DNA from: an uncultured Sulfolobales archaeon | GTDB lineage: Archaea; Thermoproteota; Thermoprotei_A; Sulfolobales; NBVN01 | NCBI GenBank assembly: GCA_938083005.1 | Contig: CALKCU010000057.1 | Span: forward strand, 1-47,011 | Reading direction: 5' to 3' | Length of the DNA: 47,011 bases | In this document: positions 20,333 to 30,205 of the stretch, piece by piece | How positions within the stretch are numbered: position 1 is the first letter of the stretch | Layout of the letters: every line of letters begins with the position of its first letter | The notes under the pieces: model-generated | Told to the model about the DNA's origin: nothing | Database searches by the model: none | What the model saw: the letters and a program-made list of their open reading frames with translations, nothing else | Program-made: the position numbers and the translations under genes

Positions 20333-21090
20333 CTCTCCTCACCCCCCGCAGTTACCGGGAGGGTTACCTCGGGCCTCTCCGCGCCGACGACGAACACCTT
20401 GTCCAGCGACGTGTAGAAGGTTCCGCCCGCTACTACGTCCTCTAGCCGTACCAGCTTCCTGTAGTGGCGCGCCCCCCCGCTTATCTCCATCACTCTACCC
20501 ACTCTGCCCACGTTTACCCCGCTTATCACCGTAGAGAGGGCCCCCCTCTCCAGAGGTATGTACCCGCGTATCTCGTACTCGGGAATCGATATCTTCACCA
20601 CGGACATCGCAGAGTATCTCCCCGCTTCATCCGGAGCGACTTCCACGTTCTTACCGTCGTGAAGGCTTAGCTGAATTCTCCCTCCTTTGAGAGTCACCTT
20701 GTTCTCTATCCTGCACAGCTTGAAGGAGGCCTCCTCCCTGCTTATGGGAACGAGTGCCATGACCTTTACTGGCACCGGTACGACCCTGAAGTACTCACCG
20801 GTGTCGACTATCTCGAGGACATCCATCAGGCCCACCGGGAACTTGTAGTCCCGCCTAACGCGTCCGTCGACCCTGAAGTGCCCCTCAGCGATGAGCTTCC
20901 TGGCCTCCCTGCTGGTCTTGGCATACCCGAGGATATCCCTGACCACTATCAGCAGCGGGAGCGACCTGTCCGCAGGATGCGGACCGCAGCGAGGTTTGAC
21001 GGTCCACGTCGCCTCTTTCCTCAGTATGGGCCAAAACTCCGGTGCGGCCAATCTCTTCAGGTGCCTACTACTGCCCATCCTAGCCATCAC
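20329..21090 (-). CDS. rps4e: Ribosomal protein eS4
   Basis: [55 protein letters not shown]. Confidence 0.96.
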   Translation of the reverse strand: MMARMGSSRHLKRLAAPEFWPILRKEATWTVKPRCGPHPADRSLPLLIVVRDILGYAKTSREARKLIAEGHFRVDGRVRRDYKFPVGLMDVLEIVDTGEYFRVVPVPVKVMALVPISREEASFKLCRIENKVTLKGGRIQLSLHDGKNVEVAPDEAGRYSAMSVVKISIPEYEIRGYIPLERGALSTVISGVNVGRVGRVMEISGGARHYRKLVRLEDVVAGGTFYTSLDKVFVVGAERPEVTLPVTAGGEER

Positions 21091-21509
21091 TCGCCACCTC
21101 CAGGCTCCTCAGGGCCGGGTTCTCTGCCCACGGCCTTCCTCCTCTCGATGATCCTCTCCCTCACTCTATCCACCTTGCCGAGCTTCACTATCACTACCTT
21201 AGACGGGTGTATGGGGTAGGGGACGGGAGTGCCGTCAGCCCTCTTTATCGTTACCCCTTCGACGTATATCCTGGCCCTCTTAAGGTCTACCCTTATGACC
21301 TTGCCCTCGTGACCGGCCCAATCGCCCCTCAATATTCTGACCACGTCGTCTCTTCTGACTGGAAGCCTCTTCACTCCGCGCTCCTTCTGAAGCTCCTCTG
21401 AGAGGGGAGCGCTGAGGAACCTGTGCCGGGCATGCAGGGGAGCGCCGTACACGGCCAACCTTTGCTTGCGGGGCTGCTTACTGACCCCTCGGGATGCCAC
21501 GGCCTTCAC
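21087..21509 (-). CDS. rpl24: Ribosomal protein uL24
   Basis: [31 protein letters not shown]...[36 protein letters not shown]. Confidence 0.95.
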   Translation of the reverse strand: MKAVASRGVSKQPRKQRLAVYGAPLHARHRFLSAPLSEELQKERGVKRLPVRRDDVVRILRGDWAGHEGKVIRVDLKRARIYVEGVTIKRADGTPVPYPIHPSKVVIVKLGKVDRVRERIIERRKAVGREPGPEEPGGGE

Positions 21510-21514
21510 TCACC

Positions 21515-21934
21515 TCACACCACGAGAGTCGCCAGGTTCGCTATCCCCGGCCACCTCTCAGCGGCCTCCCTAGCGACGGGGCCTCTTATCTCGCTCCCCT
21601 TGGGGTTGCCCTCCGGTGTTACTATAACGCAGGCGTTGTCCTCGAACGCTATCCAGGTCCCGTCAGGTCTCCTGAATGGCTTGCGCTGTCTGACGACTAT
21701 GGCCCTGGCCACTTGGCCCACCAGCTCCGTCTTACCCTTCTTTATCGACACGACTATCATGTCCCCCACGCTAGCGAACGGGATCCTCCTCAGTCTCGTT
21801 TTCACCCCTATCACGCCTATCATCGTTACCTCCTTGGCGCCGCTGTTGTCCGCCACGGCGAGCCTGGTCCCGTTTATGATCCCCGGAGACCTACCAAGCC
21901 TACCGAACCTCGCTGTCGATTTCGCCGAGCTCAC
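21515..21934 (-). CDS. rpl14: Ribosomal protein uL14
   Basis: [21 protein letters not shown]...[13 protein letters not shown]...[28 protein letters not shown]. Confidence 0.96.
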   Translation of the reverse strand: MSSAKSTARFGRLGRSPGIINGTRLAVADNSGAKEVTMIGVIGVKTRLRRIPFASVGDMIVVSIKKGKTELVGQVARAIVVRQRKPFRRPDGTWIAFEDNACVIVTPEGNPKGSEIRGPVAREAAERWPGIANLATLVV

Positions 21935-22308
21935 GTGCTACCACCTCCCGCCATCACTCCTAAGACGACCCAGGCGACAGACTTGGCCAGGGGCCTGGTC
22001 TCGCCTATCAGGACCGTGTCGCCCGGGGAGACCTTTAAGCAGGGGGGCAGGTAGGCGTGTATCCTGGACCTCCGCCTCTCGTACCTGCGGAACTTTTTGA
22101 CGTAGACCAGGTACTCCCTCTCCACCACGACCATCTTCTGGGCCCTCGCCTTGTAGACCCTGCCCACTAGGAGACCTCCCCGGACTTTGAGGTGCCCGTG
22201 CCACGGACATTTGGGATCGTCACACGAGGTCTCCGGAGGTTTAAGCCCCCAGTAGTCTACCCCCACTTTCCTCGCTCCGACCTCCTCGCTCACCCCCCTC
22301 ACCCGCAC
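21931..22308 (-). CDS. rps17: Ribosomal protein uS17
   Basis: [62 protein letters not shown]. Confidence 0.95.
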   Translation of the reverse strand: MRVRGVSEEVGARKVGVDYWGLKPPETSCDDPKCPWHGHLKVRGGLLVGRVYKARAQKMVVVEREYLVYVKKFRRYERRRSRIHAYLPPCLKVSPGDTVLIGETRPLAKSVAWVVLGVMAGGGST

Positions 22309-22574
22309 ATCTTGACCCTATCCTCAGGAGCCTTAGCTATCTCCAGACCGTCCACCAGTACCGAGACTCCTCGGCCTGGTAACTTGAAAGAGAACTTCCC
22401 GAAGCTCTTGGGAACCCTGACTTCGCGCCCGGAGCTCTCCACTACCAGCATGTTCTTAGTCTCCCACAGCACTCGCCCGCTGAGGCCTACTAGACCCCTG
22501 TCACTGTGCTCGAGCACCTCCACTTCCAGACCTATCAGCTCGTGGCACTTCACGTTCCTCCTCGTATACTTCAC
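22299..22574 (-). CDS. rnp1: Ribonuclease P protein component 1 (Rpp29/Pop4)
   Basis: RRNVKCHELIGLEVEVLEHSDRGLVGLSGRVLWETKNMLVVE...FSFKLPGRGVSVLVDG; between uL29 and uS17 as in archaea. Confidence 0.93.
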   Translation of the reverse strand: MKYTRRNVKCHELIGLEVEVLEHSDRGLVGLSGRVLWETKNMLVVESSGREVRVPKSFGKFSFKLPGRGVSVLVDGLEIAKAPEDRVKMCG

Positions 22575-22792
22575 TCTCCGCCACCCCCTCCCGCACTCTT
22601 CCTACGCTCCTCATTCATGACTGTCAGGATGCGCGCTATGTTCTTCTTCACCGTCCTTATCCTCGCGGTATTCGTCAGGGTCCCGGTCCTGGCTTGGGTT
22701 CTCAGCTTTATCAGCTCCATCTTCAACTCGCTGAGCAGCCTAGCTCTATCCTCCGGGCTCATTCGTCTTATCTCCTCGGCCTCCAGGCTCAC
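22571..22792 (-). CDS. rpl29: Ribosomal protein uL29
   Basis: EEIRRMSPEDRARLLSELKMELIKLRTQARTGTLTNTARIRTVKKNIARILTVMNE. Confidence 0.95.
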   Translation of the reverse strand: MSLEAEEIRRMSPEDRARLLSELKMELIKLRTQARTGTLTNTARIRTVKKNIARILTVMNEERRKSAGGGGGE

Positions 22793-23430
22793 CTGGGGAC
22801 ACCCTCAGCTTCCTGAGCTATCTGCTGGGGGGCCTCCTGGGTCTTGAACGCGATCACGTCATCCGGCGTCCCGGGCTTGACTATGATTACCTCGATCCCG
22901 TAGATTCCCGGCTTCAGCAGCACGCTCGCAACAGCCCTATCAACTAGCCTCTCAACATGGCCACCGGTCTTATAGACCTTGCCGGCCCTGAGCTTCTCGT
23001 ACCTCGCTCTCTCCGTAGTCAGCTTGCCACTGACCACGATCTCGCATCCGACGGCTCCAGCAGCCATTATCCTCCTGAGAGCGACGAAGGCGGCCCTCCG
23101 GAAGTGGTAGCCCTTCTCGAGAGCGAGAGCTATCCTGGCAGCCATAACCCTAGCGCTGAGCTCGGGCACCTCAAGTCCCGTTACCGTTATCTGCGGGTTC
23201 TCCAGCTTGAAGTATCTGGAAAGGACGTCGGCCAGCTTCTTTATCTGCTGCCCCCGCCTGCCTATGACCATGGCGGGTCTGTCGGCGTACACTATCACTC
23301 TATCTCCGAGCGGGGTTCTGAAGAGCTCAACACCAGCGTACCCGGCCTTGGAGAGAGTCTTGGCAAGGTACTCGTCGATCTTGAGCCTGGCGAGGTTCAT
23401 CTCGAGGAAGTACTTCTTTATGTCGACCAC
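22789..23430 (-). CDS. rps3: Ribosomal protein uS3
   Basis: KKYFLEMNLARLKIDEYLAKTLSKAGYAGVELFRTPLGDRVIVYADRPAMVIGRRGQQIKKLA. Confidence 0.96.
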   Translation of the reverse strand: MVDIKKYFLEMNLARLKIDEYLAKTLSKAGYAGVELFRTPLGDRVIVYADRPAMVIGRRGQQIKKLADVLSRYFKLENPQITVTGLEVPELSARVMAARIALALEKGYHFRRAAFVALRRIMAAGAVGCEIVVSGKLTTERARYEKLRAGKVYKTGGHVERLVDRAVASVLLKPGIYGIEVIIVKPGTPDDVIAFKTQEAPQQIAQEAEGVPR

Positions 23431-23434
23431 GGCT

Positions 23435-23926
23435 TTACACCTCCTTCGCTACGATTTCTACGTGCGTCAGGGACCTGAACTTCGGAGTGGCTCTGCGGAA
23501 GGCCCTGGGCATCCACCTCTTAAGATAGGGCCCCCGATGGGCTGCCGCGTGTATTATCACGAGCCTCTCCACATCCAGCCCCTTGGACTCCGCGTTGTTC
23601 TCGAGGTTGCCGAGCAGCTTGAGTATGTATTTCGCCGCCTTCACGGGGTACCTCCCTATCGGGGTACCCCACTTAGGAAAGCTGTCCGGGAGGCCGGTCT
23701 TGTGAGCTATGGAGAGCTTGTACCTGGCGTAGGGCACGGGCCTTCTCATAGCTATGACGTCCTCGAGGAACCTCTTCGCCTCGTCGAGCTTCATTCCCCT
23801 CAGTATCTTGAGTATCTCGTAGGCCTCCTTCCTCGATATCGGCGCATCCCACATCATAGCCTTCGCTACTAGCGATTCATCCCTCAGCTTCAGCGAGTAT
23901 TTCCATATCGGCATCCTCCAGACCAA
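23435..23926 (-). CDS. rpl22: Ribosomal protein uL22
   Basis: MPIWKYSLKLRDESLVAKAMMWDAPISRKEAYEILKILRGMKLDEAKRFLEDVI...RGPYLKRWMPRAFRRATPKFRSLTHVEIV. Confidence 0.95.
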   Translation of the reverse strand: MVWRMPIWKYSLKLRDESLVAKAMMWDAPISRKEAYEILKILRGMKLDEAKRFLEDVIAMRRPVPYARYKLSIAHKTGLPDSFPKWGTPIGRYPVKAAKYILKLLGNLENNAESKGLDVERLVIIHAAAHRGPYLKRWMPRAFRRATPKFRSLTHVEIVAKEV

Positions 23927-23946
23927 GCCCTAGTGTTTGGACTAAG

Positions 23947-23957
23947 CCTTATAAGCT
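23947..23957 (-). promoter_or_regulatory. Candidate TATA box for uL22-uS3 operon
   Basis: Minus-strand GCTTATAAGGC ~25-30 nt upstream of the uL22 start; consistent with a separate promoter after the rtcB insertion. Confidence 0.5.
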
Positions 23958-24072
23958 TCCGGTGAAGCGATATAGGCGAAGTCCTGCCACGCGGAAAGCC
24001 CTTGGAGAGAGGCCCCGAAGCGTGGGGGCCGCAGGCAAGAGGTTTCGGACTGGGAGGGAGCCTTTCGCGACC

Positions 24073-24519
24073 TTAATGCCCCTCCATCCTGGAGCAGTAC
24101 CTAGCGAGATAGTTCTCCAGGAGTGCGGTGTTCCTCCTATCGGCTATGAGTGTAATGTCTTGGTTGAGGCCCGGAAGCCTGACCCTGACTAGGTAGACCT
24201 CCTCGTAAAGCCCCCTCCCCCTCTTCATCAGGTCGCTCAGGTCCACGTCTAGGTGCTTGAGAAGCCCCCTCTCCTCTACGTCTAGCAGCTCCATCCTTCT
24301 CCCGACTCTCCTAGTAGAGAAGCCGCACTCCCTCAGTGAGACGTCTACGCGGCTTGAAACGATCGCGCCGATCTCCCTGGAGGACAGGGATCCCTTGACT
24401 CTAGATGTCTCCATAACCGATGGGCGCAGTAGCACGCTAAGAACTCCGCCCTCGCCCAGGAGCACCGTGGCTGGGACCAAAAACCTACCACTTCTGAAGA
24501 GAGCCCTTACCCTTTTCAA
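24073..24519 (-). CDS. Uncharacterised 148-aa protein, 4-nt ATGA overlap with rtcB stop
   Basis: MKRVRALFRSGRFLVPATVLLGEGGVLSVLLRPSVMETSRVKGSLSSREIGAIVSSRVDVSLRECGFSTRRVGRRMELLDVEER...; no family recognised. Confidence 0.7.
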   Translation of the reverse strand: MKRVRALFRSGRFLVPATVLLGEGGVLSVLLRPSVMETSRVKGSLSSREIGAIVSSRVDVSLRECGFSTRRVGRRMELLDVEERGLLKHLDVDLSDLMKRGRGLYEEVYLVRVRLPGLNQDITLIADRRNTALLENYLARYCSRMEGH

Positions 24520-25994
24520 CCCTTTGCTACACCTATGGGCTTTAGGCGCGCCACGAGCTTGGCTATCCTGACCTTGTGGCTCACGATGGCTACCCTATCG
24601 ACGTCCTTGTAAGCCCCTGGAGCCTCCTCCGAGACTACCCTCGCGGACGCGGCCCTTATGTAGATCCCTCTCGAACCTAACTCCTGGGTCACGGCCTGCG
24701 GTCTGTAGGTCCTGACGGCCGCCTCCCTCGACATCCACCTTCCGGCTCCGTGAGCCGCTGTGTAGAATACCCTGCTTCCCTCCGGTACTCCGACCATCAC
24801 GTAGCTCGACGTCCCCATGGATCCCGGTATCAGCACTACCTGCCCCACGGACTGGTGAGTCCTGGGTATCTCCGGGTGGCCCGGTGGAAAGGCTCTCGTG
24901 GCCCCCTTTCTGTGTACCACAAGCTTCATCCGCTTCCCGTCGACTACGTGCTCCTCTATCTTGGCTATATTGTGAGCAACGTCGTAGATTATCCTTAGGT
25001 CCAGCTTGTCCGGGTCTACGTGGAATACTCTTCCGAACGACTCCCTAACCCAGTGGGTTATGAGCTGCCTGTTGGTCCACGCGTAGTTAGCCGCGGCAGC
25101 CATGGCGGCGAAGTAGTCCTCCCCCTCCCTGGTCTTTACGGGCACCGAGGCCAGCTCCCGGTCCGGCGGGCTTATGCCATATCTCCTCATGGCTCTCTCC
25201 ATTATCACTAGGTAGTCGCTCGCCACCTGGTGTCCCAGCCCCCTCGATCCCGTGTGTATCATCACCATGATCTGCCCTTCGTGCTCTATTCCGAGGACCT
25301 TCGCCACATCGGTGTCATAGATCTTGTCCACGATCTGCACCTCTAGGAAGTGGTTACCGGCCCCCAGGGTCCCCAGCTGGGGGGCTCCGCGCTCCTTCGC
25401 TGTCCTGCCGACCTTGCTGGGGTCCGCCTCGCGCATCGCGCCCCGCTCCTCTATGTACTCAGGGTCCTCCGGCCATCCGAAGCCCTTCTCTATGGCCCAC
25501 CCGACACCTTCGCGTAGAACCCTATCGAGCTCCGAGATCGACAGCCTGACCTTACCCGTACTTCCGACGCCCGACGGGACGTTGACGAATATCGTGTCGA
25601 TGAGCTCCTTGAGCTTGGGCCTCACGTCTTCTATGCTCAAGTTGGTCCTCAGTAGCCTAACCCCACAGTTGATGTCGTACCCCACGCCACCGGGGGATAT
25701 CACTCCCTCCTCGTAGTCCATCCCAGCAACCCCGCCTATCGGGAACCCGTACCCCTGGTGGCCGTCCGGCATGACGTAAGACGCGGTGACGATGCCGTTG
25801 AGACAGGCTACGTTCGCTGCCTGGACCAGCGTTAGGTCCTCCCTCATTTTCTTGATGAGGTAGTCGTCCGCGAATATTATCGCGGGGACCCTCATGCAGC
25901 CCTTATAGCCCTTGGGGATCTCCCAGGTGTAGTCGTCTACCCTCCTCAGGGTGACCGCTGGTGGGGGACCCCTATACGCCGCTTCCTCGAACAC
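24516..25994 (-). CDS. rtcB: RtcB tRNA-splicing RNA ligase
   Basis: 492 aa; MPDGHQGYGFPIGGVAGMDYEEGVISPGGVGYDINCGVRLLRTNL, LGTLGAGNHFLEVQ, HTGSRGLGHQVASDYL, VLIPGSMGTSSYVMVG, YTAAHGAGRWMSR. Confidence 0.97.
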   Translation of the reverse strand: MFEEAAYRGPPPAVTLRRVDDYTWEIPKGYKGCMRVPAIIFADDYLIKKMREDLTLVQAANVACLNGIVTASYVMPDGHQGYGFPIGGVAGMDYEEGVISPGGVGYDINCGVRLLRTNLSIEDVRPKLKELIDTIFVNVPSGVGSTGKVRLSISELDRVLREGVGWAIEKGFGWPEDPEYIEERGAMREADPSKVGRTAKERGAPQLGTLGAGNHFLEVQIVDKIYDTDVAKVLGIEHEGQIMVMIHTGSRGLGHQVASDYLVIMERAMRRYGISPPDRELASVPVKTREGEDYFAAMAAAANYAWTNRQLITHWVRESFGRVFHVDPDKLDLRIIYDVAHNIAKIEEHVVDGKRMKLVVHRKGATRAFPPGHPEIPRTHQSVGQVVLIPGSMGTSSYVMVGVPEGSRVFYTAAHGAGRWMSREAAVRTYRPQAVTQELGSRGIYIRAASARVVSEEAPGAYKDVDRVAIVSHKVRIAKLVARLKPIGVAKG

Positions 25995-26048
25995 TCTCTC
26001 ACCGCTCCGCTAAGTACCCTCCACGACTAATAAGCAGGGAGCTCGGAC

Positions 26049-26513
26049 CTATCCTCCACCCGCGTGCCAGAACAGCTCGTAGGATCCGGAAAAGCTCATG
26101 GAGCACTTCTCACCGACCTCGCTCAAGATATCGTTCACCAAATCCGCGAACCTCGCCTCGGCTGTCCCGGGGCAGCCGACTCTCTTGGCTACGTAGACCC
26201 CTCCGCTGGATAGCTCTACGTAGCATGACTTCGATAGGAGGGACCGGTACACTCTCTCCGCGAATTCCCGCGCGCTCACATCGGGGGACAGGCGGACTTC
26301 GACGACTATTCGGTTAACAGTGCACGGGGTGTAAAGTATGATCGCCGAGACCCCCCTCAACAGCCCCCTCTCACAGTCGAAGTCGAACCTCACCCTCACG
26401 GCATTGGCAACGTACTCCTCGGCCTCCAGCAGTAAGCTCTCGAGAACCTCCGGGGGGATGAGACCTCCGAAGAAGGTGTTCAGGCACTCCAGCGCCGAAC
26501 TTCTTCCCGGCAT
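26049..26513 (-). CDS. Uncharacterised 154-aa protein between uS19 and rtcB
   Basis: MPGRSSALECLNTFFGGLIPPEVLESLLLEAEEYVANAVRVRFDFDCERGLLRGVSAIILYTPCTVNRIVVEVRLS...; coherent ORF, no family recognised. Confidence 0.6.
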   Translation of the reverse strand: MPGRSSALECLNTFFGGLIPPEVLESLLLEAEEYVANAVRVRFDFDCERGLLRGVSAIILYTPCTVNRIVVEVRLSPDVSAREFAERVYRSLLSKSCYVELSSGGVYVAKRVGCPGTAEARFADLVNDILSEVGEKCSMSFSGSYELFWHAGGG

Positions 26514-26618
26514 CGCGAGCAGCTCCTCAGGGACCGCGCACGGAACCCCTCAAAAGCTGGCCCCGAGGTGCGACTGCGGTTATCGAGGTGTGCGGTTGAG
26601 GATGGGGTCGGTCTTACA

Positions 26619-27095
26619 CTACTTCATCGCTACGAAGAGGGTCGACCTGGTGGCCTTGAGGCCCGGCTCTCCGTGCTCCACCTTCCTCGTCGTTACGGCG
26701 AACTCTCCCAGATAGTGTCCTACCATCTCCGGCGTTATCTTCACCGGCACGAACTCCTTACCGTTGTACACAGCTATGGTCAATCCGACCATCAGGGGCA
26801 ACACTATGGCGTCCCTCGCGTGGGTCTTTATTACGACGTTCTTGCCCTTGGCCAGAGCCTCCCTAGCCTTCAGGACCTCCCTCAAGAGCTTCAACCTCTC
26901 CGGCTCCTTCCTCTCCGACTCCAGCATCCCGTACTCGACCATCCTGCTCCTGACTTCCGGGTCGGACATCCTCATGAGACTCCTCCTGGCTCTAGCGGGT
27001 AGGAGCTTTACCAGCTCGTCCATGGGCATCTCCATCAACTCCTCCAGGCTCCTGCCCCTGTACCTGAACTTCGCCCACTCGGGCGGGATCTCCAT
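26619..27095 (-). CDS. rps19: Ribosomal protein uS19
   Basis: [39 protein letters not shown]...[55 protein letters not shown]. Confidence 0.96.
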   Translation of the reverse strand: MEIPPEWAKFRYRGRSLEELMEMPMDELVKLLPARARRSLMRMSDPEVRSRMVEYGMLESERKEPERLKLLREVLKAREALAKGKNVVIKTHARDAIVLPLMVGLTIAVYNGKEFVPVKITPEMVGHYLGEFAVTTRKVEHGEPGLKATRSTLFVAMK

Positions 27096-27156
27096 TCTCG
27101 CGCCAGGCGTGGTCCGCCCCCCTCCTTTAGCTGTTTGCGCTCCGTGGCTTAATAAG

Positions 27157-27873
27157 CTACCTCTTCTTTCTCCCCGTCCTACTCGCGGCTATGTGCCCGG
27201 CCTTGCGCCCCGGCGGCGCGTGCCTCGATACCGTTGACGACCTCGAGACGCTCTGGTGGGACCCTCCACCGTGCGGGTGCGATACGGGGTTCATGGCGAC
27301 ACCCCTGGTCCTCGGCCACTTCCTCGCCTTGACTTTCCACTTGTGGTAGGCGGCACCAGCCTTCAGCAGCGGCTTCTCGGTCCTGCCCGCACCCGCCGGA
27401 ACGCCTATAGTAGCCCTACAGGTGCCCAACACCATCTTCTGCTCCCCGCTCGGCAGGAGCACTATGGCATACCTCCCGGACTTGCCCAGCACCACGGAGT
27501 AGCTCCCCGCCTGCCTGACCAGCTTACCGCCGTCGCCGGGCCTCAGCTCTATGTTAAAGACCTTCGTTCCCTCGGGTATGCTGCTCAGTGGGAGTATGTT
27601 CCCCACGGCGATCGGGGCTTGAGGCCCTACGTAGATCACCTGGCCCTGGTAGACCCCCTCGGCCGCCGGAGTGTAGAACTCCGACCCGTCCTCAAAGAGT
27701 ATCCTAGCTAGGGGAACCCAGCGGCCGGGGTCGTGTACGAGCTCCACGACTACGCCCTTCTTCGTGCTGTCGGACGGAGGGGGGTACTTCGCCTCAGATA
27801 CCCTTAGGTGCGACGGGCTCCTGAAAGTTGAGGTCCCCCTGCCGGCCCTCTGCGCGAGTATTCTCTTACCCAT
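27157..27873 (-). CDS. rpl2: Ribosomal protein uL2
   Basis: [31 protein letters not shown]...[18 protein letters not shown]. Confidence 0.97.
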   Translation of the reverse strand: MGKRILAQRAGRGTSTFRSPSHLRVSEAKYPPPSDSTKKGVVVELVHDPGRWVPLARILFEDGSEFYTPAAEGVYQGQVIYVGPQAPIAVGNILPLSSIPEGTKVFNIELRPGDGGKLVRQAGSYSVVLGKSGRYAIVLLPSGEQKMVLGTCRATIGVPAGAGRTEKPLLKAGAAYHKWKVKARKWPRTRGVAMNPVSHPHGGGSHQSVSRSSTVSRHAPPGRKAGHIAASRTGRKKR

Positions 27874-27887
27874 CTAGGCTACCCCCA

Positions 27888-28160
27888 TCATATGATTCCA
27901 AGCTTCGTGGCTACATCCGATGCCTTGTACTCCTTAGCCAGCCTAACGTAGGCCTTCTTTTCTCCCCTAGGCGTTACCAGGGTCCTCACCTCGTCCACCT
28001 TGACCCCGAAGAGCTCCTCGACAGCTCTCTTGATATCCGGTTTAGTGGCTTTTATGTCCACTACGAAGGTGAGCGTATTGTATTTCTCCATACAGGTTAT
28101 GGCTTTCTCGCTCGACACCGCAGCCTTTATAACCTTGTAGGGATCCCACGAGGAACTCAC
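27888..28160 (-). CDS. rpl23: Ribosomal protein uL23
   Basis: [69 protein letters not shown]. Confidence 0.96.
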   Translation of the reverse strand: MSSSWDPYKVIKAAVSSEKAITCMEKYNTLTFVVDIKATKPDIKRAVEELFGVKVDEVRTLVTPRGEKKAYVRLAKEYKASDVATKLGII

Positions 28161-28966
28161 GGAGTTATCACCTCGAATCTCTCCTCCAGCCTCCTCAGGG
28201 CACCGACGGTTATCAGCATCAGCCTGCCTGGATGACCCCCCGGAGCGAGGTGTGGGACGCCGAGCAGGTCCGCGGCGACTACGTCGACCCCGGGCAGGAC
28301 CCTCCCGGCTCGGATTACCGGGCTCTTGGTGCTCGAGACCACTATGAGTAAGGACTTAGGCTCCTTGTACCTCCTCCCCCTCATCTTACCCTTGCCGGCC
28401 CTTACCTTCGTCCCCTCCTGAGCTCTGACGACGTCGTCCCAGACCTTAAGGGACTTCAGAGCGCTCCTCAGCTCCGGCGTCCTCTCGATGTTCTCAAACT
28501 CCTCCACAATCACTACCGGGGTATGTGGAGCGGAAAACCTGTGGCCCCTAAGCCTAACCAACTCGACCTCGGACGTGGCGGCCAGGGCTGACGCCAGGGC
28601 GAGCAGCCTCTCTTTCTTGTTGATCCTCTCGTGAAGCCTCCTGGCTGTGGTGGGCGGGAAGGCGAGCCGGCCCCCTCTGGTCTGTGGAGCGAACACGGCC
28701 CTACCGGTGTCGAGTCTCGGGACCCTAGCTACCGAGTAGTTTATGCCCCAGGACTCACCGACCCTCCTCTTGCCCGCGAGGGGGTCCCTGCCCTTGGGCT
28801 GGAGGCGCGCCGTTAGCGCGGAGATGAAGGCCCTCCTTATCAAGTCCTTTCTCACGGGGAGGGAGAAAACCGGCGGTAGCACCACTTCCCCGACGGGGTT
28901 TCCGCTGAGGTCGTAGACGGGTACCCTCTTCTGCGCCACTCCCTCGGGTACTACTATCGTCCTCAA
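28157..28966 (-). CDS. rpl4: Ribosomal protein uL4
   Basis: [65 protein letters not shown]. Confidence 0.96.
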   Translation of the reverse strand: MRTIVVPEGVAQKRVPVYDLSGNPVGEVVLPPVFSLPVRKDLIRRAFISALTARLQPKGRDPLAGKRRVGESWGINYSVARVPRLDTGRAVFAPQTRGGRLAFPPTTARRLHERINKKERLLALASALAATSEVELVRLRGHRFSAPHTPVVIVEEFENIERTPELRSALKSLKVWDDVVRAQEGTKVRAGKGKMRGRRYKEPKSLLIVVSSTKSPVIRAGRVLPGVDVVAADLLGVPHLAPGGHPGRLMLITVGALRRLEERFEVITP

Positions 28967-28976
28967 GCTGACCGCC

Positions 28977-29999
28977 TCACTGCTTGCTCTCTAGGCTTAT
29001 GTGCACTATTCTAGGAGGCTCTAACACGGCCTTCGCCGGAGGCCTAACCGGCCACCTGAGCACGAGAGGTCTCTTGGGCGGTCCGAAGGCGCTCCCCATC
29101 AGCAGCACGTACATCGATCTGACGATTCCGTAGTGCGGAAAGCCTCCCGAGGGCGTTACCTCGTAGCCGTTATCCCCTATGCTCAGTATCCACTTGTTGA
29201 ACTCCGTCCTCCTGTGGAACCCCATCTGACCCGGCTGTGGGGCCGTGCTGAGGGCTCCGATCGCGGGGGACCTCGCTCCAATCCTCCTGCTACCCTTCCT
29301 GTGCTTGTGCCACCTCGGCAGTTCCCTGACCCCGAACCTCCTGATCACTCCCTGAAAGCCCTTGCCCTTGGTGACACCGATCACGTCGACATACTGACCC
29401 GGCGAGAAGACATCGGTCACCGCTATCGGCTTTCCCAGTACCGACAGAGAGTAGTTTACTCTATCGAGAACGCTGCCGCCCCATACCCTAATCTCTAGAA
29501 TGTCCGGCACCTTCTTGCTCAGCCCCCCGGCTAGCCTGGGCTGAGTCGCTGCTAGCACCGACACCTGAGCTATCCTGTCTACTTGCTCTAGTAGTTCCCT
29601 GGACCTGTGCTCGTTCTTCCGCGGATCTACGGACACTGTCGGTATCTTGCGCCATGCTTCTAGTTCCCTCGGGGGCTCGGTCCACACCTCGGTCAGGGTC
29701 TTCAGCTCACCCGCGGCTCCGTACGTATAGAATCTCGCTCCCAGGGGGATCACGGGCGGGGTCTCGACTACCGTCACCGGCACCGCTCTCTCCTGACCAT
29801 AGGTCATGGATCCTGGCCTGTTGTCTACTATGATAGCGTGCGTCATCCCAACCTTGTAGCCCACGAAAGCCAGCAGCCTCGGAGCCTCTAGGTCCGGCTC
29901 CGGCCACGACTTGACTCTGGGGAGCATCCTCGCGGCTCTCTTTCTAGGTCTCACTCCGAGGCTACCCCTCCTCGGCGCCGAGTGCTTTCTTCGCGCCAT
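28977..29999 (-). CDS. rpl3: Ribosomal protein uL3
   Basis: GSLGVRPRKRAARMLPRVKSWPEP...FVGYKVGMTHAIIVDNRPGS...VTKGKGFQGVIRRFGVRELPRWHKHRKGSRRIG. Confidence 0.96.
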   Translation of the reverse strand: MARRKHSAPRRGSLGVRPRKRAARMLPRVKSWPEPDLEAPRLLAFVGYKVGMTHAIIVDNRPGSMTYGQERAVPVTVVETPPVIPLGARFYTYGAAGELKTLTEVWTEPPRELEAWRKIPTVSVDPRKNEHRSRELLEQVDRIAQVSVLAATQPRLAGGLSKKVPDILEIRVWGGSVLDRVNYSLSVLGKPIAVTDVFSPGQYVDVIGVTKGKGFQGVIRRFGVRELPRWHKHRKGSRRIGARSPAIGALSTAPQPGQMGFHRRTEFNKWILSIGDNGYEVTPSGGFPHYGIVRSMYVLLMGSAFGPPKRPLVLRWPVRPPAKAVLEPPRIVHISLESKQ

Positions 30000-30036
30000 T
30001 CTTACCGCCTTACCTACCCTCGCTGCTCAGAAGCTG

Positions 30037-30044
30037 CTTTAAAG
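30037..30044 (-). promoter_or_regulatory. Candidate TATA box for uL3-led operon
   Basis: CTTTAAAG in AAAAAGCTTTAAAGC on minus strand, ~40 nt upstream of uL3. Confidence 0.45.
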
Positions 30045-30205
30045 CTTTTTCGCAGCGTGTCGGAATGGCCCTTCCCGGTTATGGCTCCTAAGTGCGGTGA
30101 CCAAGTAGAGAATCAGACTTCGGGAGATACCTCACCCTTCGGTACTCGGCTTTCACATCATCCGCTCTCACTCTATCTCATACACTTAAAAGCTGCGGTT
30201 CCGAG

